Source: Brettanomyces bruxellensis (lineage: Eukaryota; Ascomycota; Pichiomycetes; Pichiales; Pichiaceae). From it: 64,000 nt of DNA. Position 1 is the stretch's first letter. Every line of letters begins with the position of its first letter. The notes beneath the pieces were generated by a model. The model saw only the letters and a program-made list of their open reading frames with translations, had not been told where the DNA came from and did not search any database. This document shows positions 29,853-40,377 of this stretch, in pieces. The stretch covers positions 186,001 to 250,000 of the forward strand of contig NC_054683.1 in the NCBI RefSeq assembly GCF_011074885.1, given 5' to 3'. The translations under genes were made by a program, and so were the position numbers.

Positions 29853-30257
29853 ATGGGTCTTTGTGGATCAAAAGAGTCGGAAAATCGAGAGGCCATCACA
29901 AAGGTAACAGGCAGAAGACTTGGTGAGGGAAATAGAAAGGTGAGAAATGACATTAAATACACAAAGCAGGCACATGCAAAGGTAAATAATCGCATAAAGC
30001 CGATTAAAGGTGAGCGTCTAGGGGGATCTTCAGAAGATAGTAATGAAGACAAGGAGCATCCAGACAACAACAACAACTCAGCAAAGAGTATGGCTGCACA
30101 GGCAGCGGCTAGACGAATGCAAGAGAAAAAGACAAGAAACGAAAAAGGGACTTTGGGGAAAAAACTAGCGGAGCAAAACCATAAAAAAGCCAAGGATATA
30201 GCTTTAGAGGAGTATAATCAGAAGATATCAAGGCAGAATGAGATTTTATACGACTAG
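29853..30257 (+). CDS. Small N-myristoylation-site protein, YGL108C homologue
   Basis: A 134-residue hydrophilic protein starting MGLCGSKES. Gly2 with Ser6-Lys7 fits N-myristoylation, and Cys4 could be palmitoylated, so it is probably attached to the plasma membrane. The rest is lysine-rich and disordered. The conserved C-terminal part (AAQAAARRMQEKKTRNEKGTLGKKLAEQN) matches the layout of S. cerevisiae YGL108C (MGLCGSK at the N-terminus, KGELGKKLA near the end). Biochemical function is unknown. In S. cerevisiae its neighbour is also RMD9. Confidence 0.85.
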   Translation: MGLCGSKESENREAITKVTGRRLGEGNRKVRNDIKYTKQAHAKVNNRIKPIKGERLGGSSEDSNEDKEHPDNNNNSAKSMAAQAAARRMQEKKTRNEKGTLGKKLAEQNHKKAKDIALEEYNQKISRQNEILYD

Positions 30258-30949
30258 ATGGCTCAGCATAATGTTGCTAAACTCTTATTAATGTGGAATT
30301 TAGTTTTTAGACATAGTACGAAATGCAAATTACACCACATAGCTTGGCTGGACCTTTGTCAATCCAATTTCACGTCGTAAAATCACAGTGTGGCGGTGCA
30401 AGGCAAGGAAGTGGCGGAGTCAACATTCGTATTTTTGATAAAAAAACGTAATTAATTCTGCTGAACTCCTATACGAATTAAGAACAATGAACCTAACAGC
30501 AAAGCAGAAGATATCGGAAAGCTCTCAAGACATTCTGGATCTTTTTTTTGGGGAACGAATACGTACATAATATGATCTAGTTAAACGGTGATCCAATGTG
30601 CTTTGAAATGTATGAATTGTTTTGAGGCTTCTAAGCCTAGCCAGTAGATCAATGCCCGTTAAAGCCGTGCATGTAGGCAGGAGTCGGATCGGGCTTTTTT
30701 TTTTTTAAATTCCCAGTTTTTTTATTTTTATTTTTTTTTTGAATTGATTCAAAGTTCACCTCCTCACCTTCTGAATTCATTTTTTTTTTTTTACTCTTAT
30801 CTATGTGGGAACCCTTTTGACAGATGCAACGGGGATCTCTGAATTCAATCTTGACGCTTGAACTGTAATAATAGTTATCGATAATAGCTATCAATAAAAG
30901 ATATAATAAAGAACAGAAGAGCACCTTTTTATTATCGATTAGGGGCAAA
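30258..30949. other. Spacer before DPP1, 692 bp
   Basis: Holds several long T runs (about 30696-30740 and 30780-30793) shortly upstream of the DPP1 gene, a usual yeast promoter feature. A minus-strand frame at 30649-31032 is built on these runs and is rejected. Confidence 0.55.
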
Positions 30950-31942
30950 ATGAAGATGAAAATTACACCACCAGCAATCGACAGGCAGACTTTTGGACTG
31001 GTGAAATCAAAATGGTTACACACGTTGTACAAATGGAAATTGATCGATGCCAGCTATGCAATCATACTTGTCATTTTAGATGCAACGGTGGTACACTGGG
31101 CACACCCGTACGAAAGACAGTTTACAATAAACGATATCACGATAAGCCATCCATTTGCCGAACATGAGCATGTTCCGGCTTCCATGCTTCTTATTCTTAT
31201 TCTTGCAATTCCACCTGTTGTTTTCTTTGTGGTGGACATGCTTTTCACTCCAAGGGGCCACAGGTTGTACCTGTTCTACATTTCATACTTGGGCTTTGCC
31301 GTTTCTGTCACAACTTGCGACCTTATTGTTGAGACAATGAAGAATTGGATAGGAAGATGCAGGCCAGACTTCCTTGCCAGGTGCATTCCAAGCGACGATG
31401 CGGTTGCAGACACGCTATACTACGCCAGTGAAATCTGCACGACGAAAAACGTCAGTCGACTTCTAGATGGTTTTCGCACGACCCCGTCTGGCCACTCGTC
31501 GATGGCATTTTCGTGCTTTGGATATCTGACACTCTGGATGCTTGGTCAGTTTTTGGGATGCTCCTGCAACTATGTCGGTGCCTGGAGGTTTTTGGTCTCT
31601 TTTGTGCCTTCTCTCTTTGCTGCATATGTTGCATGTTCCAGAACTCAGGACTACAGGCACCATTTTGTGGATGTGATACTTGGCTCCTCCATTGGCTGGC
31701 TTATGGCCTGGTGGTCTTATCGCAGGTACTTCCCTAGTGTCTTTAATAGGAGCTCATATGTACCAAGTATCATCTTGGACATTTCCAAACATGGACTTGA
31801 CGATATTCAGACCCATGACTTCTATAATGAGCATAGCTCAGATATGGAGGGGTTTGACTTGGAAAGTCGCGGTGCTGACATAAGCAGTGAAGCTAATACA
31901 AGCAGCACTGCTCCATTAAATTATGATAGGGATGTTATATAA
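30950..31942 (+). CDS. DPP1: Diacylglycerol pyrophosphate/lipid phosphate phosphatase (PAP2 family)
   Basis: A 330-residue integral membrane phosphatase that dephosphorylates diacylglycerol pyrophosphate, phosphatidate and related lipids. All three PAP2 motifs are intact: KNWIGRCRP (from residue 131), PSGHS (179-183) with the catalytic His, and SRTQDYRHHFVD (230-241). Six hydrophobic segments fit the family topology. The C-terminal 60 residues are acidic/serine-rich and probably cytosolic. DPP1 and LPP1 cannot be separated with certainty by eye. The motif spacing and length favour DPP1. Confidence 0.92.
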   Translation: MKMKITPPAIDRQTFGLVKSKWLHTLYKWKLIDASYAIILVILDATVVHWAHPYERQFTINDITISHPFAEHEHVPASMLLILILAIPPVVFFVVDMLFTPRGHRLYLFYISYLGFAVSVTTCDLIVETMKNWIGRCRPDFLARCIPSDDAVADTLYYASEICTTKNVSRLLDGFRTTPSGHSSMAFSCFGYLTLWMLGQFLGCSCNYVGAWRFLVSFVPSLFAAYVACSRTQDYRHHFVDVILGSSIGWLMAWWSYRRYFPSVFNRSSYVPSIILDISKHGLDDIQTHDFYNEHSSDMEGFDLESRGADISSEANTSSTAPLNYDRDVI

Positions 31943-33320
31943 GGGGAAAGTAATGTGTTTTACGTATTGGCAATAAGGAACATTATACATTTTGTGGCAT
32001 ACAAGGAATGTAGGTATGTAGTTGTATGTAGTTATGACATCGAAATAGAAGCTTCTAGGTTGGGTAGATTGGTTGAATGAAATTATTGGTATGAGTTAAT
32101 GTGCAATAGTATATAGTCTTTTTGAAAACAAGACAAAACACATGCCTTAAAAATGAAAGAAAAGGTGTTGGTATTATGACGTAATAATCACCAGCAGAGT
32201 AAATTATGAAATGAAATTCCGTTAATACGATTGTGATCATGATTGATATCTATCAAACAAACCAAAAGCTGTCAAAGTTGAAGGAAAAAGCAGTGAAGTT
32301 CTAAGGAGAACAAGTCTCATTGTCTATTATACTGTATAAAAAGAGAAATGACAACTATCTAAAACTGAAGATATCCTCAGGTGTTCATACCGAAAGCTGT
32401 AGCAAAAGTTATACACTACAATCAATATCAAAAAACTATACTAAATCTGGCAATAGCAACTTTACCAGATGCAGGCATTTTATTTGACCTATCGCTGTCC
32501 AAATATCAAAAAAAAAGCATTATTGATAAGTTCAACGATCAAACTGCTATCAAAGCTATTATACCGTATGCTACTATTCCTTATGTATATCGGGAGCAGG
32601 GTCCCCTCACTTTTTTTTTTTCATTTTTTTATCGCGCACTATTGTTCTCCAAACTCTTACTCATGCGACTGATGATATCGTTACAATTATCACATTCTGC
32701 TGGGTACCTAAATAAAATTTCTTAAGATTCTGAAAAAGTGTCGGCAATTCTCATAAACAGAACAAAAAGCATCCAGCCAAATGAATGTGACAGATTGCAA
32801 TTAGACGTACCAGACTTTACTAGAAAAACAGTTCCCAATTGTTTGCACAGCCACACATGCTTCTCACCAGCCACATACAGGACTCGTGAATTCGACCGGC
32901 TCAATCTAATTACCCGAACTGAAATATCTCTTTACGAGACCAAAAAAAAAAGCACTGAAATCAGGACAGCCGAACTTTTTTTTTTAGTGGTTCCGTACAT
33001 GAATCTATAAATACTTAGGAAGGTAGGTATTCCATCTTGGGGAATTATGCCTTTTTCTTTTTTATCATTAAACTGCCATATAGTTCTTTTCATCACATTC
33101 ATTCTCTATTCAAGCTGATCGGTTAACACATCAGCCACATCACTCGATCGTGAAACAAGCACATTCTTCTAATTGCTCTAATTATTCCATAGAGCAAATT
33201 TTGGTTTCGGACTACGATATCATACAATTCACGATTAATTCTTGCTTTTACCATACCGTTCTTTCTTGTTTCGAGGATTCAAATTCATCCAAGCTTTAAT
33301 ATTACCCTATCGTGCAACAG
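31943..33320. other. DPP1/ethanolamine-kinase spacer carrying a solo LTR
   Basis: 1.38 kb without a gene. The LTR fragment is at about 32270-32490. The remainder has T runs at 32609-32620 and 32979-32988. A frame at 32381-32725 crosses the LTR and is not a gene. Confidence 0.6.
32270..32490 (+). mobile_element. Solo LTR of the copia-type element
   Basis: Starts TGTC at 32270 and runs in parallel with the 5' LTR at 58076: GTTCTAAGGAGAACAAGTCT against GTTCTAGGAAGAACAAAGTCT, then TTGTCTAT, ATATCCTC against ATATTCTCC, AAAGTTATACACTACAAT against CAAGTTACATACTACAAT, and AAATCTGGCAATA against AAGTCTGGTAATA. No element-coding sequence adjoins it, so it is a solo or decayed LTR. The right end is approximate, because similarity fades after about 32475. 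Confidence 0.75.
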
Positions 33321-35030
33321 ATGCCATCAACATACTGTCTTCTCTCAAATGGAGGACTCCATTTCCTCCCGTATCACAATTCGAACTCGACCGATATTTC
33401 ACTAACGCGAAGTGATATTGGCGAGAATACAACAGGAACAAAGGATTCTGGACAGAGTATGCCTTTGCCCTCACAGTCTGCATTTGGCATTGCCTCCAGT
33501 TCGTCTCTTCCCGGAATGGTGCCAAAAGATAGCTCGAGCCGCATTTTTTCCACAATTTTCACCAGCAAGGCCAGAAACCAGTATCCACAGCAAACATCAT
33601 CGATTATGGGGATTTCATCCAACAGTGTAGCATCTACAGTATCGTCCTCATGCCAATCGTGTGTCTCGAATGCTGATTGGCCGGTTTCAGGTGGGAAACA
33701 AGATGATTATTCATTGTCGAAAAGCCGGTCGACTTCGCCATCAGTGGCTAAGGAAGTGGAGAAATGCTGTGCACATTCGATTTATCTCCCCGATCGGTAC
33801 ATCGAGCCATCCGAATCGTCCAATCAGAAGCTGCAGGTGAGGCAAATGCTTCTAGAAATCTTTCCAGAGTGGGGAAACAACGAGGATTTCATAGAACTTC
33901 ATGAACTTACAGGCGGGATTACCAACATGCTGTTGAAATGTACCTATAAAGGCCCGGAAAACGTCCAAAACGGGTACAAAACTGTCCTGATACGGACATA
34001 TGGTCGCGGAACTGGGTTGCTTATAGACCGGGATCGTGAGTTTGTGTCGCATTTGGTGCTCAACTCGTACAATTTGGCCCCCAAAGTGTTTGCCAGGTTT
34101 GGAAATGGCTTGGTGTACGGGTTTATAGAAGGCCGGGCTCTTCACTTTGACGAGCTTTCGAACCCCAGTGTGTATCCTTTTATAGCGTCTAGATTAGGCC
34201 AATGGCATCGCACTGTGAGAGTCAAAGTGATAGAAGAGGGCTTGAGGCGGATGCGGCTTGAATTTAGGCAAAGTGAGAAAGTCGAGGTGTCAAAAAAAAG
34301 GCCTGGCAATATTTGGGAGCTTATAAAAGGGTGGATAGACATTCTTCCGCAGATCAAAGGTCTGGTAGCAGTTTGCGACAAGAACCAAGACCTTCAGCAG
34401 GTAAGAATGGATGCAAAAGATCCAGAATCGATCCAGTTGACTCTCAAACAGATCCTTTCGAGAGAACTGGAGTGGCTAGCAAGCGAAATTGGTGATTGCT
34501 CTCCCCAGGTAGCTGCTCACAGTGACCTTCTCTGTGGAAACATCATAATACCAAGTGAGCTTTCGAGAGAATTGGAGGAGGCAGGTAGAAACAGCAAAAT
34601 TTCAACCAGACACTTGCATTTTGATACAAACCCGATCTCCTTTATAGATTACGAGTACATGATGCCGGGTCCAAGAGCTTTTGACATCTCAAACCATTTT
34701 CAGGAATGGCAAGGGTTTGCATGTGATAAGAGCCTGATTCCTAAACCCGTGCGGACAAACCAACTTTTGCGCAAGTGGTGTATGTCGTATTTGCAGAAAG
34801 ACGGCAGTGAAGTGACCGAAGTTATGATTGATGACCTCATAGATGAAATTTCCCTGTATTATGGAATGCCGGGATTCTATTGGGGCATTTGGGCCGGAAT
34901 CCAGAGCACTATATCATTGATTGATTTCGATTACGGTGGTTATTCTGGCCAGCGGCTTGTGGAGTACTGGAATTGGAAGAGATGGTATTTAAAGGAGAAG
35001 GGGAGCAGGCTGTATAAATGTGTGAAGTGA
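33321..35030 (+). CDS. EKI1: Ethanolamine/choline kinase
   Basis: 569 residues from ATG 33321 (MPSTYCLLS). A stop lies in frame at 33297, so it does not extend further. The first committed step of the CDP-ethanolamine/CDP-choline (Kennedy) pathway is ATP-dependent phosphorylation of the amino alcohol. The N-terminal 150 residues are serine-rich and variable. The kinase domain shows ELTGGITNMLLKCTY, the Brenner-type phosphotransferase motif HSDLLCGNII (H at about residue 400), and the family motif FIDYEYMMPGPRAFDISNHFQEW. Assignment to EKI1 rather than CKI1 is tentative, since both share these motifs. Three copies of a GGACATTTGTAATTGAGGGA-type repeat begin at its stop codon. Confidence 0.85.
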   Translation: MPSTYCLLSNGGLHFLPYHNSNSTDISLTRSDIGENTTGTKDSGQSMPLPSQSAFGIASSSSLPGMVPKDSSSRIFSTIFTSKARNQYPQQTSSIMGISSNSVASTVSSSCQSCVSNADWPVSGGKQDDYSLSKSRSTSPSVAKEVEKCCAHSIYLPDRYIEPSESSNQKLQVRQMLLEIFPEWGNNEDFIELHELTGGITNMLLKCTYKGPENVQNGYKTVLIRTYGRGTGLLIDRDREFVSHLVLNSYNLAPKVFARFGNGLVYGFIEGRALHFDELSNPSVYPFIASRLGQWHRTVRVKVIEEGLRRMRLEFRQSEKVEVSKKRPGNIWELIKGWIDILPQIKGLVAVCDKNQDLQQVRMDAKDPESIQLTLKQILSRELEWLASEIGDCSPQVAAHSDLLCGNIIIPSELSRELEEAGRNSKISTRHLHFDTNPISFIDYEYMMPGPRAFDISNHFQEWQGFACDKSLIPKPVRTNQLLRKWCMSYLQKDGSEVTEVMIDDLIDEISLYYGMPGFYWGIWAGIQSTISLIDFDYGGYSGQRLVEYWNWKRWYLKEKGSRLYKCVK

Positions 35031-35577
35031 GGGGACATTTGTAATTGAGGGAGTGGGGACATTTGTAATTGAGGGATGCCGTGAGTGAGGATATTTGTAA
35101 TGAAGGATGCCAAGTGTTTGGCTGACTATATTTAATGAATATTTGATGTAACATGTCCATACACTATAATTGTGTACTTTAGCTAGTCAATGTAACCACC
35201 CCGGTATTTGTGAGCATAATTTGCAGAAGGTTTTATTTCTGAATGCAAATACGATGCATTGTAACTTCGCCATGTGCAAGTCTCTGCTTTAAGCTGAAAT
35301 GTACCTCATATATACTTCATGTTTCTTCACTAGACATCTATCTGTAATTTATCCACATACGCTATGCATTTTACATTACACACTTCTACTTCTTACGCAT
35401 CAACTACTTACACTGCGTATTTTATCTCATACACCTCATCCTTTCCTCTATATACTTGTCTAACCTTTAATTTAACTATGCATTTCTATGTACCCCATGT
35501 ATTAAACTGTGTCTCCCATCTATACCTTCTAAGCATTCCAGTAATTATGCAATTCTTAACTCCAAATACTAAACCAG
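35031..35577. other. EKI1/DNA2 convergent spacer, 547 bp
   Basis: Holds both 3' ends. A short tandem repeat adjoins the EKI1 stop (35033-35107), and the rest is AT-rich with no gene seen. The plus-strand frame at 35364-35612 is threonine/serine-rich with no known relative and overlaps DNA2. Confidence 0.5.
35033..35107 (+). repeat. Three-copy tandem repeat, about 26 bp unit
   Basis: Units share the core GGACATTTGTAATTGAGGGA, the third being changed to GGATATTTGTAATGAAGGAT. It begins right after the EKI1 stop, so it would be part of the 3' UTR. Confidence 0.8.
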
Positions 35578-38500
35578 TCATTCGTCACCTTCCTGATCCA
35601 GAACATCCTTGAGTACGCTTGTCTTCCGAAGAACTGCCGAGTTGGAAGATAGCATGAACCTTTTAACGTTATGGTCTGCCCCCATCTTTTTCGGAGAGCC
35701 ATGTTGTGAACCGAAGTCCAAAAAGCCACCGTAAATCTTATCGGCAGAGGGAGGGAGGTTCAAAAACCAATTTCTGCTATCAAAGAGCTCGATAAAGCCC
35801 TCAAACTGGGGGATGGTGCTCATCAACTTGCGAGAACCAAAGACGATAAGCTTCGATTTGGCTCTAGTCATAGCCACATTAACTCTCCTCCATTCCCGAA
35901 GCAAGTCTCCCGCATTATTGTTATCGTTTGAACGGACCAAGGAGATGATGATGCACTCCTTATCCCTACCCTGAAACCGGTCCGCAGTTAGTATATCGAG
36001 GTCGGGAAACATGGAGCCAAAAGACCGGTAGAAAAACCGGAGCTGGGCCTTGTAAAAAGACATAATTCCAATCGAACTCTGGTCCACACCACCCAGAACG
36101 AGCGTCTTCACAAGCTGGACGATCAACTTTGCTTCTGTCGGGTTCTCGATCTTGTCTCCTTTGCAAACCTCTCTTGCCGGCACCTCATCGTGGTTGATGA
36201 ACAGCACTTTGGTCTCTGGCTTCAGAACCTGGGCCATCCACCTCTTTTCGGGGGGCAAAATGCCGAATTTCTGCACAACACGGTCGGGAAACGGAACATC
36301 AAGCGTCTGCATTGCAACCTTGTCATCACCACACTTAAGACGGCCCTCATATATCAAGGTGTTGGACACAGCCATGATGTCGGAGCACATTCTGTACTGG
36401 TAGGAAAGCTGGACGACACTCTCAGGGTGGGCCTCACTTAAACGCCTAAAAAGCGACTTATCAAGGCCTCCAGCCCGTGCCTCAGCACTCAATATTAGAG
36501 GTGGAAGCTGGTAGTGGTCTCCGACAAGCACAAATTTGTCCGCCAGTGCCAGAGGACCCAAGCAAACCGGCATTGACACCTGTGAGGCCTCATCCACTAT
36601 GCAGTAGTCGAAGTCCCGCCTGTGGACAAACACCAGATCGCCGATTCCAAGACACGTGGTAGCCACAATCTGGGTGTTCATGATGGCATCGTCGAAATCG
36701 TCCTGGGTCTTGATCTTGTAGATGCTGTCCTCAGAGTAAAGCGAGTACTTGCGGACTTTGTCACTTATGCGTGAGGGAGAGCCAACTCTGAGAACAGACG
36801 GCTTGTCTGTGATCTCCAGTACTTTTTCAACGATATTATCCACCGCTGAGTGCGTATACGAGGCGATGAGAACTGACTTGCCGGCTTCAGCCAACGCCAC
36901 GATGATTTTCGCAATTACCGTCGTCTTCCCTGTACCAGGCATGCCAAGAATTAGGCAGTAGTCCTGCGTTCGCAACACCTTGTCAAAGGCAGCTTTCTGG
37001 TCGGCGTTAAAATCAGAAGTGTCCATTTTCACGTCCACAATTGGTTGTCTTGTGAAATGTGGAGTTTTCAGATCAACAACCATCTCGCGGCGCCTGTGGT
37101 CGCCAACAGACAGGAAAAGATTCAAGATGTTGAACCGTGCCAGTGCCATACCATGAAACATTTCATCCTTGTCGATTCTGTACGTTTTACCGGCCACAAC
37201 CTCGGGTATTTGCAGGTTAAACTCGCGCTCGTCCACCCCATCTTGCAACCGGCCGTTTTTCCTCCTCTGCGTTGAGTATGACGACTCTAGAACAGTCTGG
37301 AACACCTGGTTCCCGCTCTCGTTGAACTCCTTCATCCGCACACTCGAGTTGATCCACTTGCGGTCCGTACTTATGATGATTGAGTCCTCCCTGATGTTCT
37401 CCACAAACCCAAACGACAACCCGTACTTGCCCTGTTCATCGCTCACGATGATCCGGTCGTGTCTGGAAAGCTGCGAAAGCATCATGCTTGGGTTTGCGGC
37501 TTTATCACGAGTGAACCAGTACATGTACCTTTTTGATGCCTGCAGAGACTCGGTTGCTCCAACAACACGGAGATTCCCCACCGCTTTTCCGCCATTTTCC
37601 TCCCTCTCCTTGGACGAAAGACACCACAAGTGCTTCTTAAAGCTGTCCAGAAGAGCCTCCTCCTTGGTCAAAGTCTCGTTCCAGTGCCGGTAGAATTTCT
37701 TGTAGTGCGGATCGACGCAGAATTCGGTCAAACTGTTGTACGTGGCCTCATCTATGCCGAAATCTGCTGCACTGCCGTCCTCTGCAAGGCTGTTTACAGC
37801 AGCACACTCTGCAAGAACAGGGCACCGCTCACAGCTGGCCGCCTTTTTGATTGGTGGAAGTGTGGCCATGCCAGCCACCATGTACTGGGAAAGCTTATTG
37901 CGAATGTTGACAAGCATGCGGAGGTCATTCTTCTTCAAAGCCTCGAAATATGACGATACCGTCTTCGTGTACACCAAGGAGAGCAAATCGGTGTGCAAGT
38001 CGTACCTGTCACGAATCAATAAGGTGTACAACGAGGCCTGGGCCCTGTTCGTGATGTATTCCCGCCCGGTTTTGATCTCCATCGGTACAACAAACTTGCT
38101 GTGCTGATTTGTGAGCATAGCCTCAATGACCACATCGATAAGACCCCTTATGCCGAACATGGGCGACATGATATTCTCCTCAACGTCTAACACGTTGGTC
38201 ACCTTATAAGGAATGGAAGTCTTCGATGGATACACTGTATCAGAAAACGAGGTCGTCTCACCAGAGCCAACCATCCCATGAAGCTCCTCTTTTGGCACAT
38301 AAGTCTTCATCCACGTCTTTATGTGTGCCATGTGCTCAACAAGCATCTTTTTCACGCTGGCCCTGTCTGACTGGGCACTCATGATGGGCAGCAGATTCGC
38401 ATCAAGCTCCTCTTCAACAATATCCAGCATGAACTTGGTGTCTATGTTCCGCTCAATGAGACACTGCTGAAAAAGACGGTGAACAATGTTTCCCACAAGC

Positions 38501-40377
38501 ATTGGGATCACAAACTCACCCGGGCCTTGAAATTTGTTGTTGATGACTGCCACTCTCGGGCAGTTTATCGACTGCGAAACCATCGTTGCCGAAAGAAGCG
38601 TGTCCGGGTTCCAGATCAACAAGTTGTGCGTTTTATCCACAAGATGCGAGTTGCCATCTGTATTCTCGGCAACTATATTGATGATATCGTTTTCCTTGAA
38701 CTCTAGCTCTGCCCACAGGTCTCGAACCACAATGTTCTGCATGCTGTCATCTTGCGAAAGACATCTCAGTATGAGTTGCTCCTGTTTTCCTTTGAAATGG
38801 CTTTTGATGATTTTCTTGATCTGAAACCTGTGACAGTCTTTCTTCAAGATACATGCTTTAGCACCATTTGTGGCTTTCACATCCGTCACATACTGTGTTT
38901 CTGGATCCACTTTCATGTCTTTGAATGATGTAGATTTGGAGATTGGCGCTGGGCTAATCTCTTTCTCAGACTCTGTTCTGGTGTCTATGCTAATTGTTTG
39001 TTTGCTTTGCCTGCTGGGAGTTATAGTTTTACTGGCACTCGGAGCATTAGCAATGTAAATTTGATCCTTTTTAGCCTTGCTGATGTCAGTCTCATCATAT
39101 TTATTGCCATTTCCACCTTTTATATCTGTACTTTCCTGCTCTCTCTTGGAAGATCCCTCATACAAACTAAGAACTTCATCACCATCATCCGTAAAGCTGT
39201 CATCTGAAGAAATATTGCCAGTCTGCTTTCCATTCTTCTCTTCCTTCTCAGTACTTCCTATCTGACTCATTCTCTCTCTTCTAGCCTCATTAGCAAGCTC
39301 ATCTATCTCCAACATGTCCACATCATCATCTGAAAACTCATCTCCAGAGTCTGTTTCTGGATGCTTGTCGTTTTCTGGTTGCGAATTTTGCTCAGTTACA
39401 TTTCCACTTGGCAGCTTCTCTTCCCCGCTTACAACTCCCCTCTCCTTTGACAACTTACTCCCTATTTCGATTAACAGCTGCGAAACATCCTTGCCTGCAG
39501 CAGGAGACTCATCTCCATCCTGTTTGTGTGCTTGGTAAAGTTTTCGACTGTGCAAACTCTGCTCGAAACTCTCACTAAGTGTACTTTTTCTTGCAATTAT
39601 AGGCCCAAGCTGCCCGGGAACATTCCTCAGTGTTCTCCTCTTACCTAGAGACCTGGGATCGGAACTTGATCGAAGAAACGAGGGTGTTATCATAAGCTTT
39701 GGAAGCTTTGTTCTGCGTGAGTCAGATGGTCCTCTATTATACTTATCAATCATTCGTTTCAAGTCTGGATCCAAAATCTGTGCAATGCTGTCAACATTAG
39801 ACGCACTATGCGTGCCTTTAATACGTAGTGGTGATGAAGATAGTGCACCTCTATTAGTGGGGCTCTCCAATGGATCCTCTGTATCACTTTGATTGTCCTT
39901 TTGGTGCTTTAAATCCGGAGTTATGGCCCAAAATATGTTGTCATCAGAAGATGGGTGATGCTGATTGGATACCGAGCGGTTAGCCGAGGATTTTCGACCC
40001 ATCCCATTTACACCTGCATCTCCTCTATGTGGTGTTTGTATGTCTGACGGTATTGCACCCTTATCATCGCTGGAAATTGGCCAATTATCGTTCGTAGACT
40101 GTTGGCTCGACCCAAACGGACTGGAAGGTTGTGGACTGCTAGAAATGCCTGTTGTGATTGTATTCTGGTTTTCCAAAAGATTGGTTCTTGCTCTCTTGAG
40201 CTCCAATACCGAAACCGCTTTTTTGGATTTCGCCACCCCGAACGAAACTACATTATTTGTCAAGTTGTCTGTCGGTATTCTTCTTGTACTAAATCGGCGC
40301 TTATGCTTTGTACCTGATTCATCGAGCGAGTTTTTATCGGATCTCATCCGTTTGACCGCACGATTAAATGGCTGCAT
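35578..40377 (-). CDS. DNA2: DNA replication nuclease/helicase Dna2
   Basis: A 1599-residue enzyme that removes long flaps in Okazaki-fragment maturation and resects double-strand breaks. The first 500 residues are serine-rich and disordered. The RecB-like nuclease domain follows, with VVPMEIKTGREYITNRAQ as its metal-binding motif, and four cysteines for the Fe-S cluster (C606, then C849, C852 and C858 in CERCPVLAEC). The SF1 helicase shows motif I GMPGTGKTT (K1151), motif II DEAS, and late motifs DRFQGRDKECIIISLVRS and VNVAMTRAKSKL. It is a little longer than S. cerevisiae Dna2 (1522), mainly in the N-terminus. The upstream region has ACGCGAAAA at about -125 and a 12-bp CACGTG palindrome. 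Confidence 0.97.
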   Translation of the reverse strand: MQPFNRAVKRMRSDKNSLDESGTKHKRRFSTRRIPTDNLTNNVVSFGVAKSKKAVSVLELKRARTNLLENQNTITTGISSSPQPSSPFGSSQQSTNDNWPISSDDKGAIPSDIQTPHRGDAGVNGMGRKSSANRSVSNQHHPSSDDNIFWAITPDLKHQKDNQSDTEDPLESPTNRGALSSSPLRIKGTHSASNVDSIAQILDPDLKRMIDKYNRGPSDSRRTKLPKLMITPSFLRSSSDPRSLGKRRTLRNVPGQLGPIIARKSTLSESFEQSLHSRKLYQAHKQDGDESPAAGKDVSQLLIEIGSKLSKERGVVSGEEKLPSGNVTEQNSQPENDKHPETDSGDEFSDDDVDMLEIDELANEARRERMSQIGSTEKEEKNGKQTGNISSDDSFTDDGDEVLSLYEGSSKREQESTDIKGGNGNKYDETDISKAKKDQIYIANAPSASKTITPSRQSKQTISIDTRTESEKEISPAPISKSTSFKDMKVDPETQYVTDVKATNGAKACILKKDCHRFQIKKIIKSHFKGKQEQLILRCLSQDDSMQNIVVRDLWAELEFKENDIINIVAENTDGNSHLVDKTHNLLIWNPDTLLSATMVSQSINCPRVAVINNKFQGPGEFVIPMLVGNIVHRLFQQCLIERNIDTKFMLDIVEEELDANLLPIMSAQSDRASVKKMLVEHMAHIKTWMKTYVPKEELHGMVGSGETTSFSDTVYPSKTSIPYKVTNVLDVEENIMSPMFGIRGLIDVVIEAMLTNQHSKFVVPMEIKTGREYITNRAQASLYTLLIRDRYDLHTDLLSLVYTKTVSSYFEALKKNDLRMLVNIRNKLSQYMVAGMATLPPIKKAASCERCPVLAECAAVNSLAEDGSAADFGIDEATYNSLTEFCVDPHYKKFYRHWNETLTKEEALLDSFKKHLWCLSSKEREENGGKAVGNLRVVGATESLQASKRYMYWFTRDKAANPSMMLSQLSRHDRIIVSDEQGKYGLSFGFVENIREDSIIISTDRKWINSSVRMKEFNESGNQVFQTVLESSYSTQRRKNGRLQDGVDEREFNLQIPEVVAGKTYRIDKDEMFHGMALARFNILNLFLSVGDHRRREMVVDLKTPHFTRQPIVDVKMDTSDFNADQKAAFDKVLRTQDYCLILGMPGTGKTTVIAKIIVALAEAGKSVLIASYTHSAVDNIVEKVLEITDKPSVLRVGSPSRISDKVRKYSLYSEDSIYKIKTQDDFDDAIMNTQIVATTCLGIGDLVFVHRRDFDYCIVDEASQVSMPVCLGPLALADKFVLVGDHYQLPPLILSAEARAGGLDKSLFRRLSEAHPESVVQLSYQYRMCSDIMAVSNTLIYEGRLKCGDDKVAMQTLDVPFPDRVVQKFGILPPEKRWMAQVLKPETKVLFINHDEVPAREVCKGDKIENPTEAKLIVQLVKTLVLGGVDQSSIGIMSFYKAQLRFFYRSFGSMFPDLDILTADRFQGRDKECIIISLVRSNDNNNAGDLLREWRRVNVAMTRAKSKLIVFGSRKLMSTIPQFEGFIELFDSRNWFLNLPPSADKIYGGFLDFGSQHGSPKKMGADHNVKRFMLSSNSAVLRKTSVLKDVLDQEGDE

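Noticed and set aside
30649..31032. 127-codon minus-strand frame before DPP1
   Set aside because: Built largely on A/T runs coding lysine, and it overlaps the DPP1 start.
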